Assembly: GCF_030406405.1 (NCBI RefSeq)
Contig: NZ_JAUEPL010000031.1
Span: 1-64,000, forward strand
Length of the DNA: 64,000 nucleotides
Direction of reading: 5' to 3'
Source of the DNA: Streptomyces ficellus
GTDB taxonomy: Bacteria; Actinomycetota; Actinomycetes; Streptomycetales; Streptomycetaceae
The position numbers were made by a program, and so were the translations under genes. This document shows positions 17,521-25,291 of the stretch, piece by piece (the stretch's first letter is position 1; every line of letters begins with the position of its first letter). The notes under the pieces were generated by a model, which saw nothing but the letters and a program-made list of their open reading frames with translations, was not told where the DNA came from and did no database searches.

Positions 17521-17798
17521 CCGGCTCGCGTCGGGTCTGTGGTGTGCACGCAACGGGCGCCCGAAAGGGCTTCACCAGCTGTGTCAGTGCCCGGATGCAA
17601 GGCCCGGATTTCGCACTGCGAAGAACTCAACAGAGTGCCGACCCAGCCACCTGAACACGGGTGGTCGATGGGTGCGGGTCACCACCCCGACCACCCATGT
17701 TGGGCCAGGTGACCTGCCCGGATCTGTCCCGCGGGGCGGATCCGGCCTCGCTTGATCCGACTTCCGCAGAACCTTTGCGGGGCAATCGTCGTCCCGCC

Positions 17799-17857
17799 TG
17801 AGCACCAGTGCTCACGGTCCCCGGCACCTGCGCCGTACGCGGCGCGCTGTGCCGGGG
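17799..17857. promoter_or_regulatory. Palindrome followed by a long two-tier hairpin
   Basis: TGAGCAC-CA-GTGCTCA at 17799-17814 is a short palindrome. Directly after it, 17819-17857 folds into a strong hairpin. The outer stem is CCCCGGCAC with GTGCCGGGG, and the inner stem is GCGCCG-TACG-CGGCGC. It lies in the 680-bp leader (17292-17971) between the XRE gene and the transfer operon, where I see no convincing protein gene. It may be a structured leader, a regulatory RNA, or part of an origin. Confidence 0.5.
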
Positions 17858-17903
17858 AGCCGTGGCCGCTCGTGCAGATCGAGAGGCTTGTCCTAGACGG
17901 CGG

Positions 17904-17933
17904 GCGGCCCCGGGTCTAGCCACCCGGGGCCGC
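17904..17933. terminator. Strong hairpin in the leader of the transfer operon
   Basis: Perfect 12-bp stem GCGGCCCCGGGT with ACCCGGGGCCGC around a 6-nt loop, followed by TGTTGGGG. It ends 38 bp before the ATG at 17972. It has the form of an intrinsic terminator or attenuator, placed between the operator-controlled promoter and the first transfer gene. Confidence 0.6.
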
Positions 17934-17971
17934 TGTTGGGGCCGTACCTACTGCTAGGGAGACACGACCCA

Positions 17972-18229
17972 ATGAGCCACATCGTCACTGTTCAGGAAGC
18001 TGTTACCGCGTTCGCCGACTGGAAGGAGCCGACGGACGCGGAGCTGGACGCCATCGAGCTGGAGATGCCCGCGATCCTCGCGGACGTCGACCTGGTCGAC
18101 GCGGAGATCGCCGCGCTGGAGCGCGTCCCGGGCGCGCTGGACGCCCGCCGGATCCGCCGGGCCCGCCGCAAGGCGCTGGCCACGCGCGTGGTGCTGGCCA
18201 ACCGCGCCGGCCGCGGGGAGGCGGCGTGA
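17972..18229 (+). CDS. Small AICE protein, DUF6284-like
   Basis: The protein has 85 residues, is acidic in the middle and basic at the end (LDARRIRRARRKALATRVVLANRAGRG). The N-terminal VQEAVTAFADWKEPTDAELDAIELEMP block matches my memory of the DUF6284 family, found almost only in Streptomyces integrative elements just before the DUF2637/SpdB gene. Function unknown. The ATG has GGGAG about ten bases upstream, and the stop overlaps the next GTG by four bases. It is the first gene of the transfer operon. Confidence 0.72.
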   Translation: MSHIVTVQEAVTAFADWKEPTDAELDAIELEMPAILADVDLVDAEIAALERVPGALDARRIRRARRKALATRVVLANRAGRGEAA

Positions 18230-18759
18230 TCCGCATCGTCACCGCCGGCCGTATCGCCCGGCTGGAGCAGGACGCCGACCAGGCCCGTGGCCGTGCGCGG
18301 GACGTACAGGCGCAGGCGGATGCAGCGTGGGGCCGCCACGTGCGGGAGCTGTACGCCGTCACCGACCGCGCCGAGCGGTCGGAGGCGGCCACGTCCGAGG
18401 TGGGCGCGATCCTCGCACTGGCCATGGAGGAGCTGTCCGCCGCGCAGCAGGAGCTGCTGCTGAAGGACATCGAGATCCGCCGGCTGCGCGAGGAACTGCA
18501 GCGCGGGCCGGTGGAGGGCGACACGCTGACGGTGCTGATGCACTACGGCGCGCCGCACACGATCTACGCCTCCCGTGAGGACGCCTACGCCGACACCGCG
18601 ACGCACGGCGTGCCCGTCGGGACCCCGTGGGTGCCCGCCGGTGAACGCCCGGCGTCGGCGTCCATGTGGTGCATCGCGGCGTTCATCTACGACGCCTCCT
18701 GCAACGGGTTCCGCCGGGCGTTCACGCCCGCTCCGGAGCCGGTGGGGGGTGCGGCGTGA
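18226..18759 (+). CDS. Unknown coiled-coil protein of the transfer operon
   Basis: The protein has 177 residues. Residues about 5-90 are heptad-rich and predicted coiled coil (RIARLEQDADQARGRARDVQAQ, then LSAAQQELLLKDIEIRRLREEL). The C-terminal 80 residues contain MHYGAPHTIYASREDAY and a WCIAAFIYDASCNGFRRAF segment that looks globular. I do not recognise a named family. The gene starts with GTG overlapping the previous stop and ends overlapping the next GTG start. It is therefore almost certainly translationally coupled with its neighbours. Confidence 0.7.
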   Translation: MIRIVTAGRIARLEQDADQARGRARDVQAQADAAWGRHVRELYAVTDRAERSEAATSEVGAILALAMEELSAAQQELLLKDIEIRRLREELQRGPVEGDTLTVLMHYGAPHTIYASREDAYADTATHGVPVGTPWVPAGERPASASMWCIAAFIYDASCNGFRRAFTPAPEPVGGAA

Positions 18760-19763
18760 ACAGTGTTCAGACGCGTTCAGCAGAGCGGGCCCTGTCGGGC
18801 GGCACGTGGCTGATCGTGTGCGGGGCGATGCTCTACTCCATCCTCACCGTGACGCCGTTGATGGCCGCTCACACGGCCGAGGAGTGGGACTGGACGGCGC
18901 CGATCCTGCCGCTCGTGGTGGACGCCGCGGTGGTCATCGTGGTCAAGCTCGATGACGTGCTGGCCCGCCTGGGCGGGCACGGCGGACGCTGGCCCATGGT
19001 GCTGCGGTGGATGACCGGTCTTATGACGCTCGCCCTCAACACCGCCGACTCCGCACTGAAGAAAGACCTGGTCGGCGTCGCTGTCCACGCGGTGGCGCCG
19101 CTGCTGCTGATCGTCACCGCGGAGACCAGCCTCGCCTACCGCCGGGCCATCGCCGCCGCCGTGACGGCGCTGGAGGAGCAGCAGCGGGCCGAGCGGGAGC
19201 GGCGCGAGCAGGCGGTGCGGGAGCGGGAAGAAGCCGCCCGTCGGCAGGCCCGCGAGGAGCGGGAGCACGCCGCGGCGCTGGCCCGTGAACAGCGTGAGCA
19301 CGAAGCCGCGCTCGCCCGCGAACAGGCCGAGCGGGAGGAGCGCCAGCGCCGCGAGGAGCGGGAAGCCCGGGAGCGGGTGGAGGCTGCGGAGCGGGCCGAG
19401 CGTGAACGCCGTGAACGCGAGCGTGAACAGCGTGAACAGGAGCGTGAACGGGCCGAGCGGGAGGCCACCGCGCGCCGTGCCCGCGAGCGCGCCGAGCGGG
19501 AAGCGCGTGAACGCCGTGAACGGCAGGAGCGCGAGGAGCGGGCCGAGCGTGAACGCGCCGCGCTGCTGGCGCGTGGGCCGGCCAACGGCAAGCTTGCCGA
19601 GGACGACGCTCGGCAGATCGTGGCCGCCGCGTTCGGCGCAGAGCTGTCCGTGCGCTCTGCCGCGGAGCTGTGCGGCTGGTCGGTGGGGTGGGTGTCCGCC
19701 CGTTACGCCGAACACCGCGACCCGGGCGCCGGCGGTGCTCAACTGGCCATCGCGAGCAGCTGA
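18756..19763 (+). CDS. DUF2637/SpdB-like membrane protein with long charged coiled coil
   Basis: About 335 residues. Four hydrophobic segments lie in the first 130 residues (WLIVCGAMLYSILTVTPLMA, ILPLVVDAAVVIVV, MTGLMTLALNTAD, HAVAPLLLIVTAETSLA), typical of DUF2637, the family that includes SpdB plasmid-spread proteins. Residues about 135-270 are a single uninterrupted run of E/R/A-rich heptads, encoded by repetitive GAGCGTGAACGCC-type DNA. The last 50 residues hold a helix-turn-helix-like segment (VRSAAELCGWSVGWVSARYAEH). The GTG start overlaps the previous stop. The role is probably in intramycelial spreading. The exceptional charged rod is the unusual part. Confidence 0.78.
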   Translation: MNSVQTRSAERALSGGTWLIVCGAMLYSILTVTPLMAAHTAEEWDWTAPILPLVVDAAVVIVVKLDDVLARLGGHGGRWPMVLRWMTGLMTLALNTADSALKKDLVGVAVHAVAPLLLIVTAETSLAYRRAIAAAVTALEEQQRAERERREQAVREREEAARRQAREEREHAAALAREQREHEAALAREQAEREERQRREEREARERVEAAERAERERREREREQREQERERAEREATARRARERAEREARERRERQEREERAERERAALLARGPANGKLAEDDARQIVAAAFGAELSVRSAAELCGWSVGWVSARYAEHRDPGAGGAQLAIASS

Positions 19764-20101
19764 TGGCCAGCCTCCCCACCTACCGGTGGCGGCTCGCCCC
19801 GGACGGACTGGCCACACGCCGCCAGCTGCGCGCCCTCGGCCTGCGGCCCGGCGGACAGGACGTCGCCGCGCAGCTCGAACGCCCCCGCCGACGGCGTGAA
19901 CCGCTGGTCGCCTACCTCTACCGCATCGAGCAGGCCAAGCCCGTTCGGCCGATGACGCCCGCGAAGCGGGCGGCCCTGGCCAAGGCCAACGCCGCCCGGC
20001 GGATCTGCCCGCGGTGCCGGCGGGATCCCGGATACGTGATCCCGCCCTCGCTCGGCACGTGCACACCGTGTGCCTACTCCGAGGAACAGCGCGCCGCATG
20101 A
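19763..20101 (+). CDS. Small Zn-ribbon-like AICE protein
   Basis: The protein has 112 residues. The N-terminal half has RRQLRALGLRPGGQ, a motif frequent in a Streptomyces mobile-element protein placed between the SpdB and Tra genes. The C-terminal half has two CxxC-type pairs (ICPRCRRDP and CTPCAYSEE), suggesting a zinc ribbon. The ATG at 19763 overlaps the TGA stop of the DUF2637 gene by one base, so it is translationally coupled. It may bind nucleic acid. Exact function unknown. Confidence 0.7.
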   Translation: MASLPTYRWRLAPDGLATRRQLRALGLRPGGQDVAAQLERPRRRREPLVAYLYRIEQAKPVRPMTPAKRAALAKANAARRICPRCRRDPGYVIPPSLGTCTPCAYSEEQRAA

Positions 20102-20178
20102 GCCCTGTTGGCAGGCCCGGCCAGATCGCCTCCTACAGCCCTGGCCGGGCCCTACTCCCCTGAAGGAGTGCTCCCAGC

Positions 20179-21801
20179 ATGACGGAACTCAGCACCGAGC
20201 CGGTAGCCATCCCGGCTCCCGCACCGCCCCCGCCCGCACCCGCGCCAACCGAGCAGGCCCCGGCCGATGCCGGGGTGGAGCACACGCCCGGCGGTTGGCC
20301 GGTCGTCCCGCTCGCCCTGGCCGGGGCGAACAGCACGGTGGGCATGGTCGCCACCGCCGCCCTGGCCGGCGGTCCGATCGCTGCCATAGTGGCCGCGACG
20401 GGCGCCGTCGTCCTCGGCACCGTGGCGGGCTCCCGCAGTCGCAAGACCAACCCCCGCAAGCAAGCCCGCCGCACCGCCGCCCGCACCGCAGGCCGGTCCG
20501 CCGCCCGCAGCGCGGGCCCGCGCCGCACCGGAGTAGGCACGGCCGGCAGTAGCCGAGCCGGGAGCAGCCGTTCGGCTGGCTCCCGCGCCGGTCGCTCCGG
20601 TGGCAAGTCGGGCAACGGTCCGGGCCAGCACCGCCGCGGAGCTGGCACGACCGCCCGCCACGGCAGCACGGGAACCGGCACGGCCGGGAAGACCCGCAGC
20701 ACCACCGGCAAGGCCACGTCCAAGTCCAAGCGCGCGGTTGCTGGGGCCGCGGGGAAGGCTGCGGGCAAGGTGGGGCAGGTCAAGGCCCTGCGCCGGTCCG
20801 CGCAGCAGGCCGCGGCCGGCTCCCGGGCCGGTCAGCGGGCGCAGACGACCGCGGCACGCCGCGCGGTCGCGGACGCCCGCCGCAACGCCAAGGCCCGCAC
20901 CACCGCCGGCGGCGCCGGGCTCGCTCACCGCGCCGGACCCCGGGGCGGTGCGGGCGGTCGGCTGCTTGGTGGTGCCGCCCGTAAGGCTCGCGCCGCGCGG
21001 GATGCGGCGGTTGCTAAGCACCGTGCCCAGCGCGACGCCAAGGCCGCTGGCACGGTCGCAGCCAAGCGTGCGGCGGTCCGTAAGGCGCCGGTCCGGCGGG
21101 CGGCGCGGCGGGCGTTGCGCAGGTCCGCGGCCCGGTTCCACGGCCGGCGCCTGCTCGCCGCCCTGCTCGCCCTCCCGGTCGGTCTGCTCGGGCTGGTCAC
21201 CAGCCCGATCGGCCGGAAGCTCGGACTGCCCTGGCTCATCCACCCCGGACGGCGCCTGTTCCATCGTCTGACCGGTGTTGCTGCCGAGCAGCGGGCCGCG
21301 CGGGATGAGGCGATCCGCCAGGAGCAGGCCGAGCAGGAAGCCGCCGCCGACGCGGAAGCCGCCAAGGACGGGGCCGACGGCATCACGGACAGCGTCGAGC
21401 GTCCCCCGTCCACCGTTCCCACCAGCACGAACACCCCGTCGATCGAGGGAGAGCACGTGTCCGGTTTCCGTTTTGAAGAGGCCGCTGAGGAGATGGCGCA
21501 GGCCGCCAACTCCTACGAGCCCGAGAACGCCATGGAGATCCTGGCCATGGTCGAAGGGCTACCGGCCGCGCTGACCAGCGTGGCGAACGTGATGAAGATC
21601 CTCGCGGAGCGCTCCGACTCGGAGTTCCCGCTGGAGAAGGAAGTCGCGGACGGCTTCAACGACATCTTCGGCGCCCTGATGAGCGCGGTCGCGGTCGCGG
21701 AGGACATGGGCCCGCTGTTCCGGCAGGCCCACGAGCAGGACATCGCCCGCCACGAGGACCCCCGCAACGGCACCGAGGCCGAGAAGGGCTGGAACGTCTG
21801 A
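20179..21801 (+). CDS. Large basic membrane protein of the transfer module
   Basis: The protein has 540 residues. A proline/alanine-rich start is followed by a hydrophobic hairpin (about 45-85, ALAGGPIAAIVAATGAVVLG). A very long arginine/lysine/alanine/glycine-rich region (about 90-320) comes next, then another membrane segment (LLAALLALPVGLLGLV). The acidic C-terminal domain (about 425-540) begins VSGFRFEEAAEEMAQAANSYEP. That C-terminal domain recurs in AICE proteins encoded just upstream of TraB. The basic tract suggests contact with DNA or membrane phospholipid. AAGGAG precedes the ATG. The stop is immediately followed by the traB start, so the two are coupled. It may be an accessory component of the TraB channel, which is inference. 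Confidence 0.7.
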   Translation: MTELSTEPVAIPAPAPPPPAPAPTEQAPADAGVEHTPGGWPVVPLALAGANSTVGMVATAALAGGPIAAIVAATGAVVLGTVAGSRSRKTNPRKQARRTAARTAGRSAARSAGPRRTGVGTAGSSRAGSSRSAGSRAGRSGGKSGNGPGQHRRGAGTTARHGSTGTGTAGKTRSTTGKATSKSKRAVAGAAGKAAGKVGQVKALRRSAQQAAAGSRAGQRAQTTAARRAVADARRNAKARTTAGGAGLAHRAGPRGGAGGRLLGGAARKARAARDAAVAKHRAQRDAKAAGTVAAKRAAVRKAPVRRAARRALRRSAARFHGRRLLAALLALPVGLLGLVTSPIGRKLGLPWLIHPGRRLFHRLTGVAAEQRAARDEAIRQEQAEQEAAADAEAAKDGADGITDSVERPPSTVPTSTNTPSIEGEHVSGFRFEEAAEEMAQAANSYEPENAMEILAMVEGLPAALTSVANVMKILAERSDSEFPLEKEVADGFNDIFGALMSAVAVAEDMGPLFRQAHEQDIARHEDPRNGTEAEKGWNV

Positions 21802-21802
21802 G

Positions 21803-23929
21803 ATGAGCAGCACCGCCACCGCCACCAAGAAGCAGCAGGCGAGCAGTGGCCCGGTGCTGGACTGGGCGGCCGGTCACGGACCCGTGACCGGCGCCCTGTC
21901 CGCCACCACCGGAGCCTTCGCCGTCGCCACCACCGGCGCCGCCACCCACATGCCCCCGGGCTGGGCCCTGGCCGTGGGTGCGGCCGGCGCCCTCGGACAC
22001 ACCGTCGTCGGCCTGCGCGTCCGCAACGCCGGCCGGACGCTTGCCACCCGCGCCGCCTCCTGGCTGGTCGGCGCCGGATGGACCACCTGGGCCATGACCC
22101 ACGGCCCCCTCACCTGGGCCGCCCTCGGCTCCCTGGCCACCATCGGCGTCGGCATCGGCGCCGCTGCCCGCTCCTCCGCCCTGTTCGAGGAAGCCCGCGA
22201 GGAGGAAGCCATCGCTGCCGAGCAGCGGGAGATTGCGCGGGAGCTGTCCGCGGAGCGGCGGGCGATCGCCGCGGAGTGGGTGGAGCGGATCCAGCGGATC
22301 TGCTCGATCAGTGTGCGCGTGGTCGGGGTGGAGATGTGGCCGACCGGCGCAGGCTACTCCCTGGACCTGGAGCCGCAGGGCGGCGTCACCTACGACCGGA
22401 TCGCGCAGTACTCGGTGCAACTGTCGGCGGATGCCAGGCTGCCGCACGGCTGCACCGCCAGTGCCGGGCCCGGTATCCACCAGGGCCGCACGATCATGGA
22501 CGTGACCACGGTCAACGTCCTCAAGGAGGACTGCCCATACCCGGAGGACTACGGGCCCCTGTCGGTCCTGTCCGGTCTGCCGTGGGGGGTGCGCACCAAC
22601 GGGGAGATCGTCTCCGCCTACCTGCGCGAGCAGTGCGCGCTGGTCGTCGGTCCCACGGGGTCGGGCAAGACGAACATGGTGCACACGATCCTCGCCGGGT
22701 TCGCCCGCGCGCAGGACGTGCTCACCTGGGTGATCGACCTCAACGCCGGCAGCGCCGGACTGCCCTGGGTGCTGCCCGCCCTGAACGGCGAGCTGACCAG
22801 CCAGGACGGCAAGCCCGTCCGGCCCGGCGTGGACTGGCTCGCCTCCTCCTACGAGGAGGCCGTGCTGATGCTCGATGCCGCGCTGGCCATCGGGCTGCAC
22901 CGCAAGAAGGCGTATCAGGACCTGCTGGCCAAGGCGAACACGGACCTGCTCCCCATCAGCGCCAAGATTCCGCAGATCCTGCTGGTCATCGACGAGGGCG
23001 CGGAGATCCTGGTCAGCACCGACCGGCAGATGAAGCAGCTCGCCAAGAAGATCCTGGAAGTCATCCGGATGCTGCGCGCCATGGGCATCCGTACCGTGCT
23101 CACCGCGCTCGGTGCCACCGGCAGCGTGCTGGGCAACCTGATGATCCGCCGAGAGGGCAAGGTCCGCGTCGCCCTGACCGGCGGTGAGACCGAGGGCATG
23201 GACCTGGGCAAGATGTTCCCCGGCCGGCGCGGACTGCGCGTCGACCAGGCCCCCTACAAGGGGTCCGGGTTCATGGGCACCCCCGAATCGCCGGCCGCGC
23301 TGTTCAAGTCCTGGCGGATCCTGCCCAACCAGATCCGCGACATCACCGTCGCCACCTCCGACCGGCACCCGCGCCTGGACGACGTGTCCGCCAAGGCGGC
23401 CGGGCCCTCCTACGCCCGCCGCTGGGAGGCCGAGCGCACCGCGTGGATGCGCGACCTCACCCTCACCGATACCGACCACGGCAACGACTCCGACGCCGGT
23501 TCGGGCGGGCTGAACCTGACCGCCCTGCGTGAGAGCGAGGCGGAGCAGGTGACGCCCGAAGAGGCGATGCTGCGCCAGTTCCGGGAGCAGATCGACGCCC
23601 AGTTCGGCACCGCCCCCGAGCCGCAGGCCCCCGAGCGGGGCGACGGGCCGCCGGCCGTAGGCGGGCTGAACCTGTCGGCGCTGCGGGGCGAGCAGGACAG
23701 CCCCGCACAGCAGGCCGCGCTGGCGCTGCTGCTCGCCGCCGGCCGCGAGGGCACTGGAGCCTCCGCGATCGCCCGCGCACTCTCCGAGGAGCACGGCACG
23801 TCCCGTCAGACGGTCGTCGGCTGGCTGCGGGACTGGGTGAAGGACGGCACCGCCGTCCGCGTCGGAGAGGGCACCAAGGCCCGCTACGTCCACCGCCAGC
23901 ACACCCCCGAGCACCCGCCCGAGAGCTGA
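21803..23929 (+). CDS. traB: TraB-type FtsK/SpoIIIE DNA translocase
   Basis: The protein has 708 residues. Two to four membrane segments lie in residues 25-130, followed by an FtsK/SpoIIIE ATPase with Walker A GPTGSGKT near 283 and Walker B LLVIDEGAE near 393. The C-terminal winged helix (AALALLLAAGREGTGASAIARALSEEHGTSR region, about 630-695) is the part that in Streptomyces TraB proteins recognises short TRS repeats in clt. These hexameric pumps move double-stranded DNA from donor to recipient mycelium without a relaxase. The ATG at 21803 comes one base after the previous stop. The repeat array directly downstream is its likely recognition site. Confidence 0.93.
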   Translation: MSSTATATKKQQASSGPVLDWAAGHGPVTGALSATTGAFAVATTGAATHMPPGWALAVGAAGALGHTVVGLRVRNAGRTLATRAASWLVGAGWTTWAMTHGPLTWAALGSLATIGVGIGAAARSSALFEEAREEEAIAAEQREIARELSAERRAIAAEWVERIQRICSISVRVVGVEMWPTGAGYSLDLEPQGGVTYDRIAQYSVQLSADARLPHGCTASAGPGIHQGRTIMDVTTVNVLKEDCPYPEDYGPLSVLSGLPWGVRTNGEIVSAYLREQCALVVGPTGSGKTNMVHTILAGFARAQDVLTWVIDLNAGSAGLPWVLPALNGELTSQDGKPVRPGVDWLASSYEEAVLMLDAALAIGLHRKKAYQDLLAKANTDLLPISAKIPQILLVIDEGAEILVSTDRQMKQLAKKILEVIRMLRAMGIRTVLTALGATGSVLGNLMIRREGKVRVALTGGETEGMDLGKMFPGRRGLRVDQAPYKGSGFMGTPESPAALFKSWRILPNQIRDITVATSDRHPRLDDVSAKAAGPSYARRWEAERTAWMRDLTLTDTDHGNDSDAGSGGLNLTALRESEAEQVTPEEAMLRQFREQIDAQFGTAPEPQAPERGDGPPAVGGLNLSALRGEQDSPAQQAALALLLAAGREGTGASAIARALSEEHGTSRQTVVGWLRDWVKDGTAVRVGEGTKARYVHRQHTPEHPPES

Positions 23930-23932
23930 TCA

Positions 23933-24090
23933 CTTGTCGCTTGTCGCGCCCACCAGAACACATGCCGTCCGGCTGCCTCTGAGAGCGCGGAAACGGCTTG
24001 TGACCTGCAAGGCGACAAGCGACAAGACAAGACAAGCGACAAGCCAGACGACAAGCACGCGACAAGGAAGACGACAAGCAACGCGACAAG
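23933..24090. repeat. CGACAAG repeat array: probable TraB recognition sites (clt)
   Basis: Two inverted copies of the heptamer (CTTGTCG) lie at 23933 and 23940. Direct CGACAAG copies begin at 24013, 24020, 24037, 24049, 24060, 24072 and 24084, with two shortened GACAAG copies at 24026 and 24031. The last five full copies are spaced 11-12 bp, about one helical turn, so a protein would bind one DNA face. A cluster of short repeats beside traB is exactly how clt/TRS loci of Streptomyces plasmids are organised. No gene is present here. Confidence 0.8.
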
Positions 24091-24107
24091 CACAGCCACC
24101 CATCCGA

Positions 24108-24138
24108 GCGGGCCCGCACCACCGGGGTGCGGGCCCGC
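24108..24138. terminator. Hairpin after the CGACAAG array
   Basis: Perfect 13-bp stem GCGGGCCCGCACC with GGTGCGGGCCCGC around a 5-nt loop. It ends 22 bp before the next ATG. It could end the traB transcript or be part of the clt locus. Confidence 0.6.
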
Positions 24139-24160
24139 GGCTCACCCGAGGAGCCCCGTC

Positions 24161-24472
24161 ATGGACCACCGCACCCCGCCGGGGAACATCGCCCCGCACA
24201 TACCCGCCGATGCCTACCGCCGCGCGCAGGCCACCGGCCAGCCCGTCGTAATCGTCGTCCACGACACCCACCCGGCTGGCATCCCCTGGCGCCGTGCCCT
24301 GCTCCCGTTCGCGATCGCCGGTGCCGTCGTGGCCGGCGGCTGGGGACTGGTCGCCTGCCTGTGCCTCCTGCTCGACGCCGCGGCCCACACCGCCACCGTC
24401 ATCGCGGGCGCCGCCGGGCCCATCGGCATCGGCGGCATCACCCTCAAACTCGCCCGCACCAAGCACACCTAG
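24161..24472 (+). CDS. Small Spd-like membrane protein (DUF6251-like)
   Basis: The protein has 103 residues. The N-terminal 45 residues are soluble (PPGNIAPHIPADAYRRAQATGQ, then VVIVVHDTHPAGIPWRRAL). Two hydrophobic segments follow (LLPFAIAGAVVAGGWGLVACLCLLL and ATVIAGAAGPIGIGGITL). This layout matches the small membrane proteins encoded right after traB in many AICEs, which I associate with DUF6251 and the Spd (spreading) group. GAGGAG precedes the ATG. It is probably an accessory to intramycelial spread. A strong terminator follows. Confidence 0.7.
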   Translation: MDHRTPPGNIAPHIPADAYRRAQATGQPVVIVVHDTHPAGIPWRRALLPFAIAGAVVAGGWGLVACLCLLLDAAAHTATVIAGAAGPIGIGGITLKLARTKHT

Positions 24473-24478
24473 CTACGC

Positions 24479-24523
24479 CAAGGGCGGCCCCCGATTCCGC
24501 CAAGAACACCGGGGCCGCCCTTG
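24479..24523. terminator. Terminator of the transfer operon
   Basis: Stem of 13 bp, CAAGGGCGGCCCC with GGGGCCGCCCTTG, around a 19-nt loop, 6 bp after the stop of the Spd-like gene. It separates the transfer module from the methyltransferase and replication module. Confidence 0.75.
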
Positions 24524-24562
24524 TCCACCTGCCAACCAACTGACCTGTGGAGGTCTCCCAGC

Positions 24563-25291
24563 ATGACGCAACCCGCCACCATCCGGCGAGAGCGTGGCCA
24601 CCGGCCCCGCCTTCTGGATCTCTTCTGCTGTGCCGGCGGCGCGGCCGTGGGCTACGCCCGCGCCGGATTCGCGGTCGACGGCTGCGACATCGCCGACCGA
24701 CCCAACTACCCCTTCCCCCACCACCGGGGCGACGCGCTCGCCTACCTCGCCCACCTGATCGCCACCGATGAGATCCGCCGGTACGCGTTCGTGCACGCCT
24801 CCCCGCCCTGCCAGCACGGATGCGCGCTGACCGTGGGCACGAACGCCTCGCAGGGCTGGGGACGCGCGCATGTCGACCTCGTGGCCCCCACCCGTGAGCT
24901 GCTGGACAGGACCGGTCTGCCCTACGTGATCGAGCAGCCCAACGGCCGAGCGAAGATCCGCAAAGACCTCACCCTCTGCGGCGAGATGTTCGGCCTCGGA
25001 GTCATCCGACACCGCAACTTCGAAGCCGGCGGCTGGACCATCGAACAGCCCGCCCACGTCCCGCACCGGGGCCGGGTCCGCGGCTACCGGCACGGCCAGT
25101 ACTTCGACGGCCCGTACGTGGCCGCCTACGGCAACGGCGGCGGCAAGCCCACCGTCCCGGAACTGCAAGCGGCGATGGGCATCGACTGGACCGACGTCCG
25201 CGAGGAACTGACCGAAGCCATCCCGCCCGCCTACACCGAGCACATCGGCGCCGCGTTCCTCGCCACGACCACGCTGGAGGTGGCGGCATGA
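24563..25291 (+). CDS. Orphan DNA (cytosine-5) methyltransferase-like protein
   Basis: The protein has 242 residues, compact for the family. Motif I is DLFCCAGGAAVGYARAGF near residue 18, and motif IV is ASPPCQ near residue 80 with the catalytic cysteine. VIEQPNG stands in for motif VI, and the target-recognition region is short. It transfers a methyl group from S-adenosylmethionine to DNA cytosine. No restriction partner is adjacent. GGAGG sits upstream of the ATG. The stop overlaps the prim-pol start (ATGA), so it is coupled to the replication genes. It may protect the excised element from host restriction. Specificity unknown. Confidence 0.82.
   Translation: MTQPATIRRERGHRPRLLDLFCCAGGAAVGYARAGFAVDGCDIADRPNYPFPHHRGDALAYLAHLIATDEIRRYAFVHASPPCQHGCALTVGTNASQGWGRAHVDLVAPTRELLDRTGLPYVIEQPNGRAKIRKDLTLCGEMFGLGVIRHRNFEAGGWTIEQPAHVPHRGRVRGYRHGQYFDGPYVAAYGNGGGKPTVPELQAAMGIDWTDVREELTEAIPPAYTEHIGAAFLATTTLEVAA

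Noticed and set aside
17474..17755. 93-codon plus frame starting in the operator region
   Set aside because: It begins inside the -35 and operator sequence, lacks a ribosome site, and has no recognisable protein pattern.
18777..20099. Long minus-strand frame opposite the DUF2637 gene
   Set aside because: It is antisense to the repetitive coiled-coil coding DNA. The plus-strand genes are translationally coupled and carry recognisable domains.
23933..24090. CGACAAG repeats considered as replication iterons
   Set aside because: They are next to traB and away from the replication genes, while a separate iteron array exists at 27789. Clt/TRS is the better fit.
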